From NCBI GenBank assembly GCA_019312705.1, contig JAFDCW010000363.1, forward strand, positions 1 through 5,510: a stretch of DNA of 5,510 nucleotides, in the 5' to 3' direction. This document shows positions 1 to 5,510 of this stretch, piece after piece (positions within the stretch are counted from its first letter, which is position 1; each line of letters opens with the position of its first letter). The notes beneath the pieces are model-generated. The model did not search any database. It saw only the letters and a program-made list of their open reading frames with translations, and was not told the origin of the DNA. The stretch comes from Deltaproteobacteria bacterium. Lineage in GTDB: Bacteria; Myxococcota; Polyangia; Polyangiales; B10-G4. Both the position numbers and the translations under genes were made by a program.

Positions 1-6
1 GCGCAT
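1..6 (-). CDS. possible start of a further minus-strand gene, cut by the window edge
   Basis: An ATG on the minus strand begins at position 6 and only two codons (Met-Arg) lie inside the window. It is preceded by GGAG (positions 16-13 read on the minus strand) with a 6-base spacer, which is the best-looking ribosome binding site on that strand in this window. It lies about 90 bases downstream of the stop of kinase A in the same direction, so it could be the next gene of the same transcription unit. No product can be inferred from two codons. The match could be chance, because a GGAG plus ATG is not rare. Confidence 0.3.
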
Positions 7-96
7 GTCGTTCTCCGATGGGGCCGCTGACGATTGAGAGACCTTCTCGAAAGGGACGGGATTAGGCAAGGGGAGAAGAGACGCTTGGCGCCGAAG
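1..96. other. 3' flank of kinase A, no convincing terminator
   Basis: This stretch follows the kinase A stop codon (97-99). It contains only a 4-base-pair stem with a 3-base loop at 38-48 and no T-run after it in the kinase direction, so an intrinsic terminator is not supported. Together with the ribosome binding site near position 13-16, this suggests transcription may continue beyond the window. Confidence 0.4.
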
Positions 97-1776
97 TCAC
101 GGGGGAGAGAACGGGATGACGTAGGTAACCTCGCCGCCTCGGCCCAGGGTTTCCGGGAGCCGGTGCAGCTGACGCTCAAATACCCCAGCGAGGCAGATTC
201 GAGTGAGCATTGGCACCGTGCTCGTATCCTCGACCTCGAACCTCGTGGGCCGCCCGTCGGCAGTGACGGTCACGGTGATACCGATGTTCCGGGCCCTCGA
301 TGGGTTCTGCCAGTCAGGAGCAAAACAATTCGACAGCGAAGGAACGAGGTGCTGCGCGGCGCGACGGGGAATCCCCGTATTGGCCCAGAGATTGTTGGAA
401 TTGGCGATTCGGAGTTCCCGCAAGGGCACCGACCTCGACCGCGTTGGTGAGGCGGCTTCGGGAGCGGGAATGGGAATGGGAGCGGGAGCGGGAGCGGGAA
501 CGGGAGCGGGAGCGGGAGCGGGAGCGGGAGCGGGAACGGGAATGGGAGCGGGAACGGGAGCGGGAGCGGGAACGGGAACGGGAACGGGAACGGGAACGGG
601 AACGGCGGCGGGGGCGGGGGCGGGAACGAGAAAGGGGCCTTGAACAGCAGCGGGAACGGGAGCGGGCACCGCGCTCGCCTGGGGGGGCGCCTCATCCCCG
701 GTCTGCCCCAGCATCAAACCCATTCCGACACCGAGCCCGCCGATGACGACGACGCCCACGGCAGCTACCGCGGCGAGCACCCAAGGCGAGAAGCGCCGAC
801 GACGAGTCGGGGCCGCGACCGGCATCGAGAGCGCCGCGACCAGCTTGCCCATCGTCGGGAAGCGCGCCGCCGGGTCCTTCGAGAGGGCTCGGAACACGGC
901 GTCGCGGACGGCCTTGGGCTCGCCATGGTCCGGCGGCGTGCGGATGTCCCCGGCGGTGACCGCGTGCACCAACGCGCCGATCGAATCGTGGGCAAAGGGG
1001 AGCACACCGTACAAGAGGTAGTACGCCGTCACCCCGAACGCGTATTGATCCGACCGCGCGTCGGCGACGCTTCCCTGGAGCTGCTCCGGAGACATGTAGA
1101 CCGGTGTGCCGAGGACCGTCCCGGTCTGGGTGAGCTTCGCGTCGAGGGCCGCATCGGGGACGTATTGGACGAGCGAGGTCAACAAGTCTGCCTCGGCCAC
1201 CCGGGCCAGGCCGAAGTCGACGATGCGCGGCGTACCGCTCCGGTCGACCAACACATTGTCGGGCTTGATGTCGCGATGCACCAGGCCGCGGGCGTGGGCG
1301 GCGGCGAGGCCGCGGCCGATGCCGGAAAGCACGTCGAGGGCCTGGGAGACGTTGGGACGAACGCGCCTCGCCCACTGCCCCAAGGTCTCCCCGTCGACGA
1401 GCTCCATCACGACGTAGACCGCGCCCTCGTGGGTACCGACGTCGTAGACAGCCACGACGTTCGCATGCCGGAGCTGAGCGAGGGCCTGGGCCTCGCGAAT
1501 CAGCCGCGTCATGTGCCGGTCGCCGCCGGCGCCCTCGGCCAGCAGCATCTTAACCGCGACCGAGCGCCGGAGCCGTGGGTCCCAGCCTTCGTATACGACC
1601 CCCATCGCACCCGCGCCGAGGCGGCGGCGAATCGTGTAGGGGCCGATTTGCTGAGGGTCCGCTCCCGCGTCCGCAGGGGACGCCCCGGAGCCGCCGACGT
1701 CGGATTCACCGTCTCGGGTACGTCCCGACGCACGGCGCGCTCCGCCGGGCCGCGATCCGTCCGAGCCTTCCCCCAT
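97..1776 (-). CDS. kinase A: transmembrane Ser/Thr protein kinase with Pro-rich rod and AgmX/PglI-like C-terminal domain
   Basis: This 559-residue protein is a Hanks-type Ser/Thr kinase that would phosphorylate cytoplasmic proteins in response to an envelope signal. Residues 1-45 are a Gly/Asp-rich, probably disordered leader. The kinase domain (about 47-315) has the glycine loop [10 protein letters not shown] (53-62), the VAVK lysine K76, the helix C glutamate E95, HRDIKPDN (167-174, catalytic D169), DFG (187-189), SPE in place of APE (229-231), D243 and R305. All catalytic residues are present, so it should be active. Its activation segment is long: 42 residues from DFG to SPE against 33 in kinase B. 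RRRR (325-328) precedes one transmembrane helix (about 331-356). Residues 364-439 form a Pro-rich rod, strictly alternating Pro with Ala/Val/Ile from 392 to 439. Residues 480-559 resemble the AgmX/PglI C-terminal TonB-like domain: C484, C528, DG at 507-508, an RLP at 539-541 and a final VTYVIPF. The ATG is the first start after an in-frame TGA at 1803-1801. Its ribosome binding site is poor, because GAGGG lies 14 bases upstream. The kinase call is firm and the tail call is by pattern only. Confidence 0.93.
   Translation of the reverse strand: MGEGSDGSRPGGARRASGRTRDGESDVGGSGASPADAGADPQQIGPYTIRRRLGAGAMGVVYEGWDPRLRRSVAVKMLLAEGAGGDRHMTRLIREAQALAQLRHANVVAVYDVGTHEGAVYVVMELVDGETLGQWARRVRPNVSQALDVLSGIGRGLAAAHARGLVHRDIKPDNVLVDRSGTPRIVDFGLARVAEADLLTSLVQYVPDAALDAKLTQTGTVLGTPVYMSPEQLQGSVADARSDQYAFGVTAYYLLYGVLPFAHDSIGALVHAVTAGDIRTPPDHGEPKAVRDAVFRALSKDPAARFPTMGKLVAALSMPVAAPTRRRRFSPWVLAAVAAVGVVVIGGLGVGMGLMLGQTGDEAPPQASAVPAPVPAAVQGPFLVPAPAPAAVPVPVPVPVPVPAPAPVPAPIPVPAPAPAPAPAPVPAPAPAPIPIPAPEAASPTRSRSVPLRELRIANSNNLWANTGIPRRAAQHLVPSLSNCFAPDWQNPSRARNIGITVTVTADGRPTRFEVEDTSTVPMLTRICLAGVFERQLHRLPETLGRGGEVTYVIPFSPP
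460..603. repeat. 24 tandem GGGANY hexamers coding a Pro-Xaa rod
   Basis: Twenty-four consecutive six-base units of the form GGGAGC, GGGAAC or GGGAAT run without interruption on the plus strand. Six identical GGGAAC units stand at 568-603. In kinase A (minus strand) each unit is one dipeptide, Ala-Pro, Val-Pro or Ile-Pro, giving residues 392-439. A degenerate continuation with GGCGGC, GGGGGC and GGGAAC units reaches about 670. The six-base unit keeps the reading frame, so copy number can change without breaking the gene. Evenly spaced GGG runs with 3-base loops also fit the pattern for G-quadruplex formation on the plus strand, which is the template strand of the gene. Confidence 0.95.
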
Positions 1777-1863
1777 GGGGGGACTATACGCCCTCGTCGC
1801 TCATCCTCGACCCGTACTAGAACGGCGACGGACGATCCGGTAGCGCGCCGCCCCTCCCCGCTC
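1777..1863 (-). promoter_or_regulatory. spacer between the two kinase genes with a -10-like box next to the kinase A start
   Basis: The 87 bases between the kinase B stop and the kinase A ATG contain no strong hairpin. On the minus strand TATAGT (1788-1783) matches the sigma-70 -10 consensus at five of six positions and lies only 6 bases (CCCCCC) before the ATG. If it is used, transcription would begin at or next to the A of the ATG and the message would be leaderless, which would fit the lack of a well-placed ribosome binding site. No good -35 is seen: the best is TCGAGG at a 16-base spacing, with three matches. Read-through from kinase B is equally possible. Confidence 0.25.
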
Positions 1864-3591
1864 TCACTCGAGCCGATCGAGAAGCTGCTCGAGGCGTCGT
1901 CGTTCCGGGTCGTCGAGGTCTCCGCTCTCGATGAGACGTTCTTGGATGTAGGGGATCGCTTCGGCGCCGTAGATTCTCTGGACGAGCCGCATCGCTCGGT
2001 TTCCGTAGGTCGGAGCGGCGACCATGCGCAAGAGGTCCTGACTCATCCACGGGTTTCCCCGACAACCTTGGTCGATGCGGTAGGCCCGCTCGTAGCGGGG
2101 CAGCGCGTCGCGATACCAGTTCTTCTGGGCGTAGTCGTGAGCGAGGATCAGCGACGCCCGAGCGTCGTCCTCGTGCGCGCTCTGATACTCCTGGAGCTGC
2201 CGCTGCTGGGCGCGGTTGAGTTCGCCTCCGCCGTGCACGATCCCGAAGGACAACACGATCGCCTCGGGGATTTCTCCGGCGAGGGGGTCGTAGGCGTGGG
2301 GCCTACCATCCAGGGCGGGCAACTCATCCTCGCCGACGTTCATCATGCCGTCGTCGCCGTACGCACCGGCGCCGTCATGCATCGCCCCATCCGGCCCATC
2401 GTCGCCACCGAAGGCGAGGGTGAGGACAGTCGCCCCGAGGCCGAGGGTCCCCGCGATGGCCAGGGCGGCGATGGCGGCGCGACGCCGGGGATGTTCCGCC
2501 TCGGAGGGCTTGGCCGGCGGGTCCTCGGGCACACGTCGTGATTCGTCTGCCTCGCGTGGCTGGTCGGCCTTCTCGACTTCTTGCGACTCTTGCGACTCTT
2601 GCGACTCTTGCGACTCTTGCGACTTCTGGATCGTGGGCAGCGGCTGGGTATTGCCCGGCCCGGTGGGGGGCTCAGTCACCGTCGCTGCGGGAGCCGGCAG
2701 CTCATCGACCGCGGCGCGCATCGCCTGCGCGGACGCGAAGCGGTCACCCCGAGACTTGGCGAGGGCACAGAAGACCAGGGCATCGAGGGCGGGAGACAGA
2801 GCCAAACCGGGACGCAGGGACTCGGGGCGAGGCACCTCTCGGGTCAGATGGGCGCGCACAGTGTCGAGTGGGTCTTCGTTGACGAAGGGGCAACGGCCGA
2901 CGAGCATCTCGTAGAGGATGATGCCGAGGGAGTAGATGTCGGATCGCTCGTCCACGGGATCGGCCATCGTCTGCTCGGGGGCCATGTAGCTCGGAGAGCC
3001 GATGACCGTGCCCATCTTCGTCAGGGTCGCGTCGGGGGCGCCCTCGGCGCGGGGGTCTGCGATTTTGGCGAGACCGAAATCGACGATGCGTACGCGCAGC
3101 GCGGTGCCGGCCCGCTCCTCGAGCATGATGTTCCCCGGCTTGAGGTCCCGGTGCACGATACCCGCGGCGTGAGCGGCGATGAGGGCGTCGAGGACCTGGC
3201 GGATGATCTCGATGGCCAGGTCGACGTCGAGGGGGCCGGCGGTGAGACGTTCAGACAGTGACACGCCTTCGATGAGCGCCATCGCGAGGTAGGGAGAGCC
3301 GTCGTGGGTTCCGAAGTCGGTGATGGCGACGATGTTCGGATGGTCGAGGGCGCTCAGCGCTCGGGCCTCACGCTCGAACCGGGCGCGCAGCTCGTCGTGA
3401 TCCGCGAAGATGTCGTGCATCAACTTCAGGGCGACGAAGCGGCGCAGCGCCGTGTGTTCGGCGCGGTAGACGACCCCGAGGCCGCCGATGCCAACCACCT
3501 CCTCGAGCCGGTAGCGACTGTCGACGGTCTGGCCGATTCGCTCGGAGGCGCTTCGACTCAGGGCAGCGGATTCGCGGTTGGTTCCTGCCAT
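1864..3591 (-). CDS. kinase B: transmembrane Ser/Thr protein kinase with SQE repeats and TPR-like extracytoplasmic tail
   Basis: This 575-residue Hanks-type Ser/Thr kinase (numbered from the ATG at 3591) probably transmits an envelope signal to cytoplasmic targets. The kinase domain (about 27-297) has the glycine loop VGIGGLGVVY (33-42), the VALK lysine K56, the helix C glutamate E75, HRDLKPGN (147-154, catalytic D149), DFG (171-173), APE (204-206), D218 and R284, so it should be active. A Pro-rich and then charged juxtamembrane linker contains five SQE repeats (324-338). RRR (369-371) precedes one transmembrane helix (about 372-394). Outside the membrane follow an acidic Gly/Asp-rich spacer (395-437) and a helical tail (440-575), of which about 478-508 reads as one TPR-like repeat (alanines, Y487, W492, Y500, A503). 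I chose the ATG at 3591 because GAGAG lies 4 bases upstream. The frame extends 16 codons further to a TTG at 3639, which has no clear ribosome binding site and would add a hydrophilic stretch of no evident function. The gene lies upstream of kinase A in the same direction and diverges from the gene at 3714. Confidence 0.93.
   Translation of the reverse strand: MAGTNRESAALSRSASERIGQTVDSRYRLEEVVGIGGLGVVYRAEHTALRRFVALKLMHDIFADHDELRARFEREARALSALDHPNIVAITDFGTHDGSPYLAMALIEGVSLSERLTAGPLDVDLAIEIIRQVLDALIAAHAAGIVHRDLKPGNIMLEERAGTALRVRIVDFGLAKIADPRAEGAPDATLTKMGTVIGSPSYMAPEQTMADPVDERSDIYSLGIILYEMLVGRCPFVNEDPLDTVRAHLTREVPRPESLRPGLALSPALDALVFCALAKSRGDRFASAQAMRAAVDELPAPAATVTEPPTGPGNTQPLPTIQKSQESQESQESQESQEVEKADQPREADESRRVPEDPPAKPSEAEHPRRRAAIAALAIAGTLGLGATVLTLAFGGDDGPDGAMHDGAGAYGDDGMMNVGEDELPALDGRPHAYDPLAGEIPEAIVLSFGIVHGGGELNRAQQRQLQEYQSAHEDDARASLILAHDYAQKNWYRDALPRYERAYRIDQGCRGNPWMSQDLLRMVAAPTYGNRAMRLVQRIYGAEAIPYIQERLIESGDLDDPERRRLEQLLDRLE
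2578..2622 (-). repeat. five tandem 9-base units coding Ser-Gln-Glu
   Basis: Within kinase B the codons TCG-CAA-GAG occur five times in direct succession (residues 324-338), differing only by GAA for the last Glu codon. The near-perfect DNA identity, including all third positions, points to recent expansion by replication slippage, not to selection on the protein alone. The repeats lie in the cytoplasmic linker between the kinase domain and the transmembrane helix, so changes in copy number would change linker length in steps of three residues and keep the frame. Confidence 0.95.
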
Positions 3592-3713
3592 GGGGCTCTC
3601 GCCAGGATAGAGGGTCGCCCCACTTTGGTCGTTGTTCAACTGCCAGACGGCGACCGCGGGACGCCGCGCCCGTACGATGGTACTATTGGGCCTTGGGATA
3701 TCGGGAGCTGCTC
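3592..3713. promoter_or_regulatory. divergent intergenic region between kinase B and the surface protein gene
   Basis: This 122-base stretch must hold the promoters of both divergent genes unless they start further inside. On the minus strand GAGAG (3600-3596) is the likely kinase B ribosome binding site. On the plus strand GGGAG (3703-3707) sits 6 bases before the ATG at 3714. I found no convincing -35/-10 pair for kinase B; TATCCT, 12 bases before its ATG, is the best weak candidate. I found no sigma-54 GG-N10-GC pair and no long palindrome that would mark an operator. Confidence 0.5.
3678..3686 (+). promoter_or_regulatory. candidate extended -10 promoter for the surface protein gene
   Basis: TGG followed by TACTAT fits an extended -10 element (TGn plus a hexamer with four of six consensus bases). 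It would start transcription near 3693, leaving a leader of about 20 bases that includes the GGGAG ribosome binding site at 3703-3707. There is no recognisable -35 at 16-18 bases upstream, which extended -10 promoters can tolerate. This is a local AT-richer island in very GC-rich DNA, which helps it stand out, but promoter calls by eye in myxobacteria are weak. Confidence 0.3.
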
Positions 3714-5510
3714 ATGGCAGGCCCAGAGCAGAACGGGGCGGCGTCGATGCGGTTTTTATTCTTGATGGTGGCCCTCGGGGCGTTCTCCTTGATGGTCCAG
3801 ACGGGGTGCGCGAGCAACGGGGGCACGAGGCCCGGGACGCCGGCCGACGGCGGAGACGCGGGTGATGGTTCGACCGGTGACGCCGGCGCCGGCTGCACCA
3901 CCGCCGCCGACTGCATCGACGACGGCATCTACTGCAACGGGGCCCTGGACTGCCTCGAAGGGCGCTGCGTCGCGGCCCCGGCCCCGGACTGCGGCGACGG
4001 CGTGGAATGCACCCAGGACGAGTGCCTCGCGGCCACCGACATGTGCCAGAACACCCCGGTCCAGAGCCGATGCCCGATGGACTTGGTCTGCGTGGTTGGC
4101 CAGGGGTGCCGGCCCGCGGCGGCTTGCGAGTTCGACGCCGACTGCGGGGGCAACGGCATCTTCTGCGACGGCGAGGAGGTGTGCTTCGACAGCCTGTGCG
4201 TGAGCCCGGACCGGCGCGACTGCGGCGACCCCAACAACTGCACCGTCGACGAGTGCGTCGAAGCCTCGATGATGTGCGTGAGCACCCCCGCCGACTACCT
4301 GACCGACCCGCTGCACTGCGGCCCCACCGGCGCCAACGACTGCGTCGTCTGCCCCGACCCTCCCCCCGAGGCCTTGAACGTGACGGCGGCCTGCGAGGCC
4401 GGCGCCTGCACCACGGCGTGCGCCATGGGCTTCGCCGACGCCGACGGCGAGGGCGACAACGGCTGCGAATGTGAGATCGGCGCGGCGACCGACGACCCCG
4501 ACGGCGCCTTCCTCGACGAAAACTGCGACGGCATCGACGGCGACCTGGCCCGAGGCATCCTGGTCTCTCGCTCCCTCGGCGCCGACAGCGCTACCTGTGG
4601 CCTGGACTTCGCGACGCCGTGCCAGACCATCAGCCACGCCATGACCCGAGCCATCGGCGAGGCACGGCGTGACCTCTTCGTCATGGCGGGCAGCTACGAC
4701 GAAGTCGTAGAGCTCCGGGACGGCATGCGGGTCTTCGGCGGCTACGATGCGAGCTGGGTTCGCGACGCCCGGGCGGACGCGGCTCACCAGACGACCATCA
4801 CCGGCGGCGCCGACAGCACCGACGGCCAGTACATGGCCGTCAAGGCCCACGACCTCATCGTCGCCCCGACCCTCGAAAACCTAGTCCTCGTCGGGCCGGA
4901 CGCACCATCGGGCATGGCCGGGACGGGGCGCTCGAGCTACGTGGTTCACGCCGCCAACGTGACGGGCATGGAGCTCATCCGGGTAACCCTCCGCGGGGGC
5001 AACGCGGGGAACGGGCTCGCGGGGACCGGTGGCGGTTCAGCGTCGTCCTCGGCCGCGCCGGCTGGGTCGAACGGCGGCGCGGCGGCTCAGTTTGCGACGG
5101 CGTGCGACGACTCGTCGCGGGGTGCGGCCGGGACTGCGGGAACCAACTCCTGCTCCGGGGGCTCCTCACCGAATGCTGGTGCTGGCGGCCGCGGCGGCAC
5201 CATGGACACCGACTGCAATATCTTCAGCATCGACTTGGACGCCCGGGGAGGTAGCAGCGGCGCGAGCGCCAGCACCTTCGCCACCGGCAGCTACGGATAC
5301 CGCGGATCCGGGAGTTCGACCTGCGCCGTGCCCGGGAACGGCCGCAACGGCCGCGTCATCAATGGCGGGGCCGGGACGGGGGCAACCGACGTGCGCGGGC
5401 GGCTCATGGGGCGATACTGGACCGGCACCCTCGGGGGCACTGGCGGCCCCGGCCTGCACGGCACCGGCGGCGGCGGTTGCGGCGGTAGCGGCGGCTGCGA
5501 CGACGGCACC
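3714..5510 (+). CDS. Cys-rich, Gly-rich exported surface protein with MopE-like motif and beta-helix-like segment; 3' end beyond the window
   Basis: The frame stays open for 599 codons to the window end, so the C-terminus is missing. The ATG at 3714 has GGGAG 6 bases upstream; an internal ATG at 3747 would give a more classical signal peptide. Residues 12-32 (M12, R13, then a hydrophobic core) form a signal sequence ending at C32. The lipobox Q-T-G-C is atypical at -3, so lipid attachment is likely but not certain. Residues 35-60 are a Gly/Asp spacer. Residues 61-253 carry 29 cysteines, including two aligned 55-residue modules (61-115 and 138-192). DADGEGDNGCE (242-252) and ENCDGIDGD (269-277) match motifs common in myxobacterial surface proteins, the second close to the MopE-type putative metal-binding motif. 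Residues 281-395 (ILVSRSLG, PCQTISHAM, DLFVMAGSYDEVVEL, MRVFGGY) look like the start of a DUF1565/pectin-lyase-like beta-helix. Residues about 428-599 are Gly/Ser/Ala/Thr-rich. It probably acts at the cell surface; adhesion, matrix or enzymatic roles cannot be told apart. Confidence 0.9.
   Translation, partial: MAGPEQNGAASMRFLFLMVALGAFSLMVQTGCASNGGTRPGTPADGGDAGDGSTGDAGAGCTTAADCIDDGIYCNGALDCLEGRCVAAPAPDCGDGVECTQDECLAATDMCQNTPVQSRCPMDLVCVVGQGCRPAAACEFDADCGGNGIFCDGEEVCFDSLCVSPDRRDCGDPNNCTVDECVEASMMCVSTPADYLTDPLHCGPTGANDCVVCPDPPPEALNVTAACEAGACTTACAMGFADADGEGDNGCECEIGAATDDPDGAFLDENCDGIDGDLARGILVSRSLGADSATCGLDFATPCQTISHAMTRAIGEARRDLFVMAGSYDEVVELRDGMRVFGGYDASWVRDARADAAHQTTITGGADSTDGQYMAVKAHDLIVAPTLENLVLVGPDAPSGMAGTGRSSYVVHAANVTGMELIRVTLRGGNAGNGLAGTGGGSASSSAAPAGSNGGAAAQFATACDDSSRGAAGTAGTNSCSGGSSPNAGAGGRGGTMDTDCNIFSIDLDARGGSSGASASTFATGSYGYRGSGSSTCAVPGNGRNGRVINGGAGTGATDVRGRLMGRYWTGTLGGTGGPGLHGTGGGGCGGSGGCDDGT
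3894..4058 (+). repeat. nine-cysteine module, copy 1
   Basis: Residues 61-115 of the surface protein. Cysteines fall at module positions 1, 7, 14, 20, 25, 33, 39, 44 and 51, exactly as in copy 2. The pattern resembles the 'DGxFCNGxExC ... CTxDxC ... CxxTP' repeat that I recall from many myxobacterial secreted proteins. The module is probably disulfide-stabilised after export. Confidence 0.85.
4125..4289 (+). repeat. nine-cysteine module, copy 2
   Basis: Residues 138-192 of the surface protein. It is the same length (55 residues) as copy 1, with all nine cysteines in register and 25 identical residues by my hand alignment, including the DCGD, CT-x-DEC and final TP segments. A 22-residue linker with three further cysteines (120, 126, 132) separates the copies. 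An odd number of cysteines per module suggests that one disulfide may cross between modules or to the linker. Confidence 0.85.
4995..5510 (+). other. Gly/Ser/Ala/Thr-rich segment of the surface protein
   Basis: Residues about 428-599 are dominated by Gly with Ser, Ala, Thr and Asn, with scattered cysteines (464, 480, 501, 537, 589, 595). Short ordinary stretches (about 496-511 and 558-571) interrupt the Gly-rich runs, as expected for beta-helix strands with long Gly-rich loops. Such segments are often misnamed PE-PGRS proteins by automatic annotation; nothing here shows a PE domain. Confidence 0.7.

Noticed and set aside
38..48. Small hairpin downstream of kinase A as a terminator
   Set aside because: The stem is only 4 base pairs and no T-run follows it on the minus strand.
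203..746. Plus-strand frames encoding Gly-Ala/Gly-Thr or Arg-Glu repeats
   Set aside because: These are other-frame readings of the GGGANY hexamer array. The minus-strand reading belongs to an intact kinase with a recognisable domain on each side of the repeat.
640..2541. 633-codon open frame on the plus strand
   Set aside because: It lies antisense across both kinase genes, whose catalytic motifs prove the minus-strand frames. Its product is Arg/His/Gly/Ala-rich low-complexity sequence with no motif, as expected for an antisense shadow in very GC-rich DNA.
3592..3639. Sixteen-codon N-terminal extension of kinase B from a TTG at 3639
   Set aside because: There is no ribosome binding site at the TTG, whereas the ATG at 3591 has GAGAG close upstream. 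The extension adds no recognisable element. It is not excluded.
3592..3713. Sigma-54 promoter for kinase B (TGGCAG at about 3650)
   Set aside because: The GG is not followed by GC at the required 10-base spacing, and the -12 half does not match.
3756..4850. 364-codon open frame on the minus strand
   Set aside because: It is antisense to the surface protein gene. That gene shows a signal sequence, an exact cysteine-module duplication and known motifs, while the minus frame gives a Val/Ala/Gly-rich product with no recognisable feature.
1..5510. CRISPR array, tRNA, rRNA, insertion sequence or attachment site
   Set aside because: The only tandem repeats are in-frame coding repeats without spacers. 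No transposase motif, terminal inverted repeat or structural RNA pattern was seen on either strand.

Overview
The window is high-GC DNA with the character of a myxobacterium (Myxococcota, probably a Polyangia/Haliangium/Sandaracinus-like lineage). The evidence is two tandem Hanks-type Ser/Thr kinases with C-terminal extracytoplasmic tails, an AgmX/PglI-like tail domain, and a divergent Cys-rich/Gly-rich surface protein carrying the 'CDGIDGD' and 'DGxxxNGCE' motifs. I recognise these as typical of that phylum, but I could not run a search.

Layout. Positions 1-96 hold the 3' flank of the last kinase gene and possibly the first two codons of another minus-strand gene. Minus strand 97-1776 encodes kinase A: kinase domain, one transmembrane helix, a long Pro-Ala/Pro-Val rod and a C-terminal AgmX/PglI (TonB-like) domain. 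An 87-base spacer follows. Minus strand 1864-3591 encodes kinase B: kinase domain, SQE repeat linker, one transmembrane helix and a TPR-like extracytoplasmic tail. A 122-base divergent intergenic region (3592-3713) separates kinase B from a plus-strand gene that starts at 3714 and is still open at 5510. That gene encodes an exported, probably lipid-anchored protein with two copies of a nine-cysteine module, a MopE-like acidic motif, a beta-helix-like segment and a Gly-rich region.

How the genes may work together. The two kinases are co-directional and closely spaced, so they may form one transcription unit reading B then A. Both would place the catalytic domain in the cytoplasm and different tails outside the inner membrane, as expected for envelope-sensing kinases. 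The divergent surface protein could share regulation with kinase B through the short intergenic region, but nothing in the sequence shows a functional link.

The feature most worth following is kinase A: a Hanks kinase joined through a proline rod to a TonB-like AgmX/PglI tail. The rod is encoded by 24 uninterrupted GGGANY hexamers that also form a strong candidate G-quadruplex tract. The rest looks like ordinary myxobacterial accessory signalling and surface-protein content, and I see no clearly new multi-gene system.
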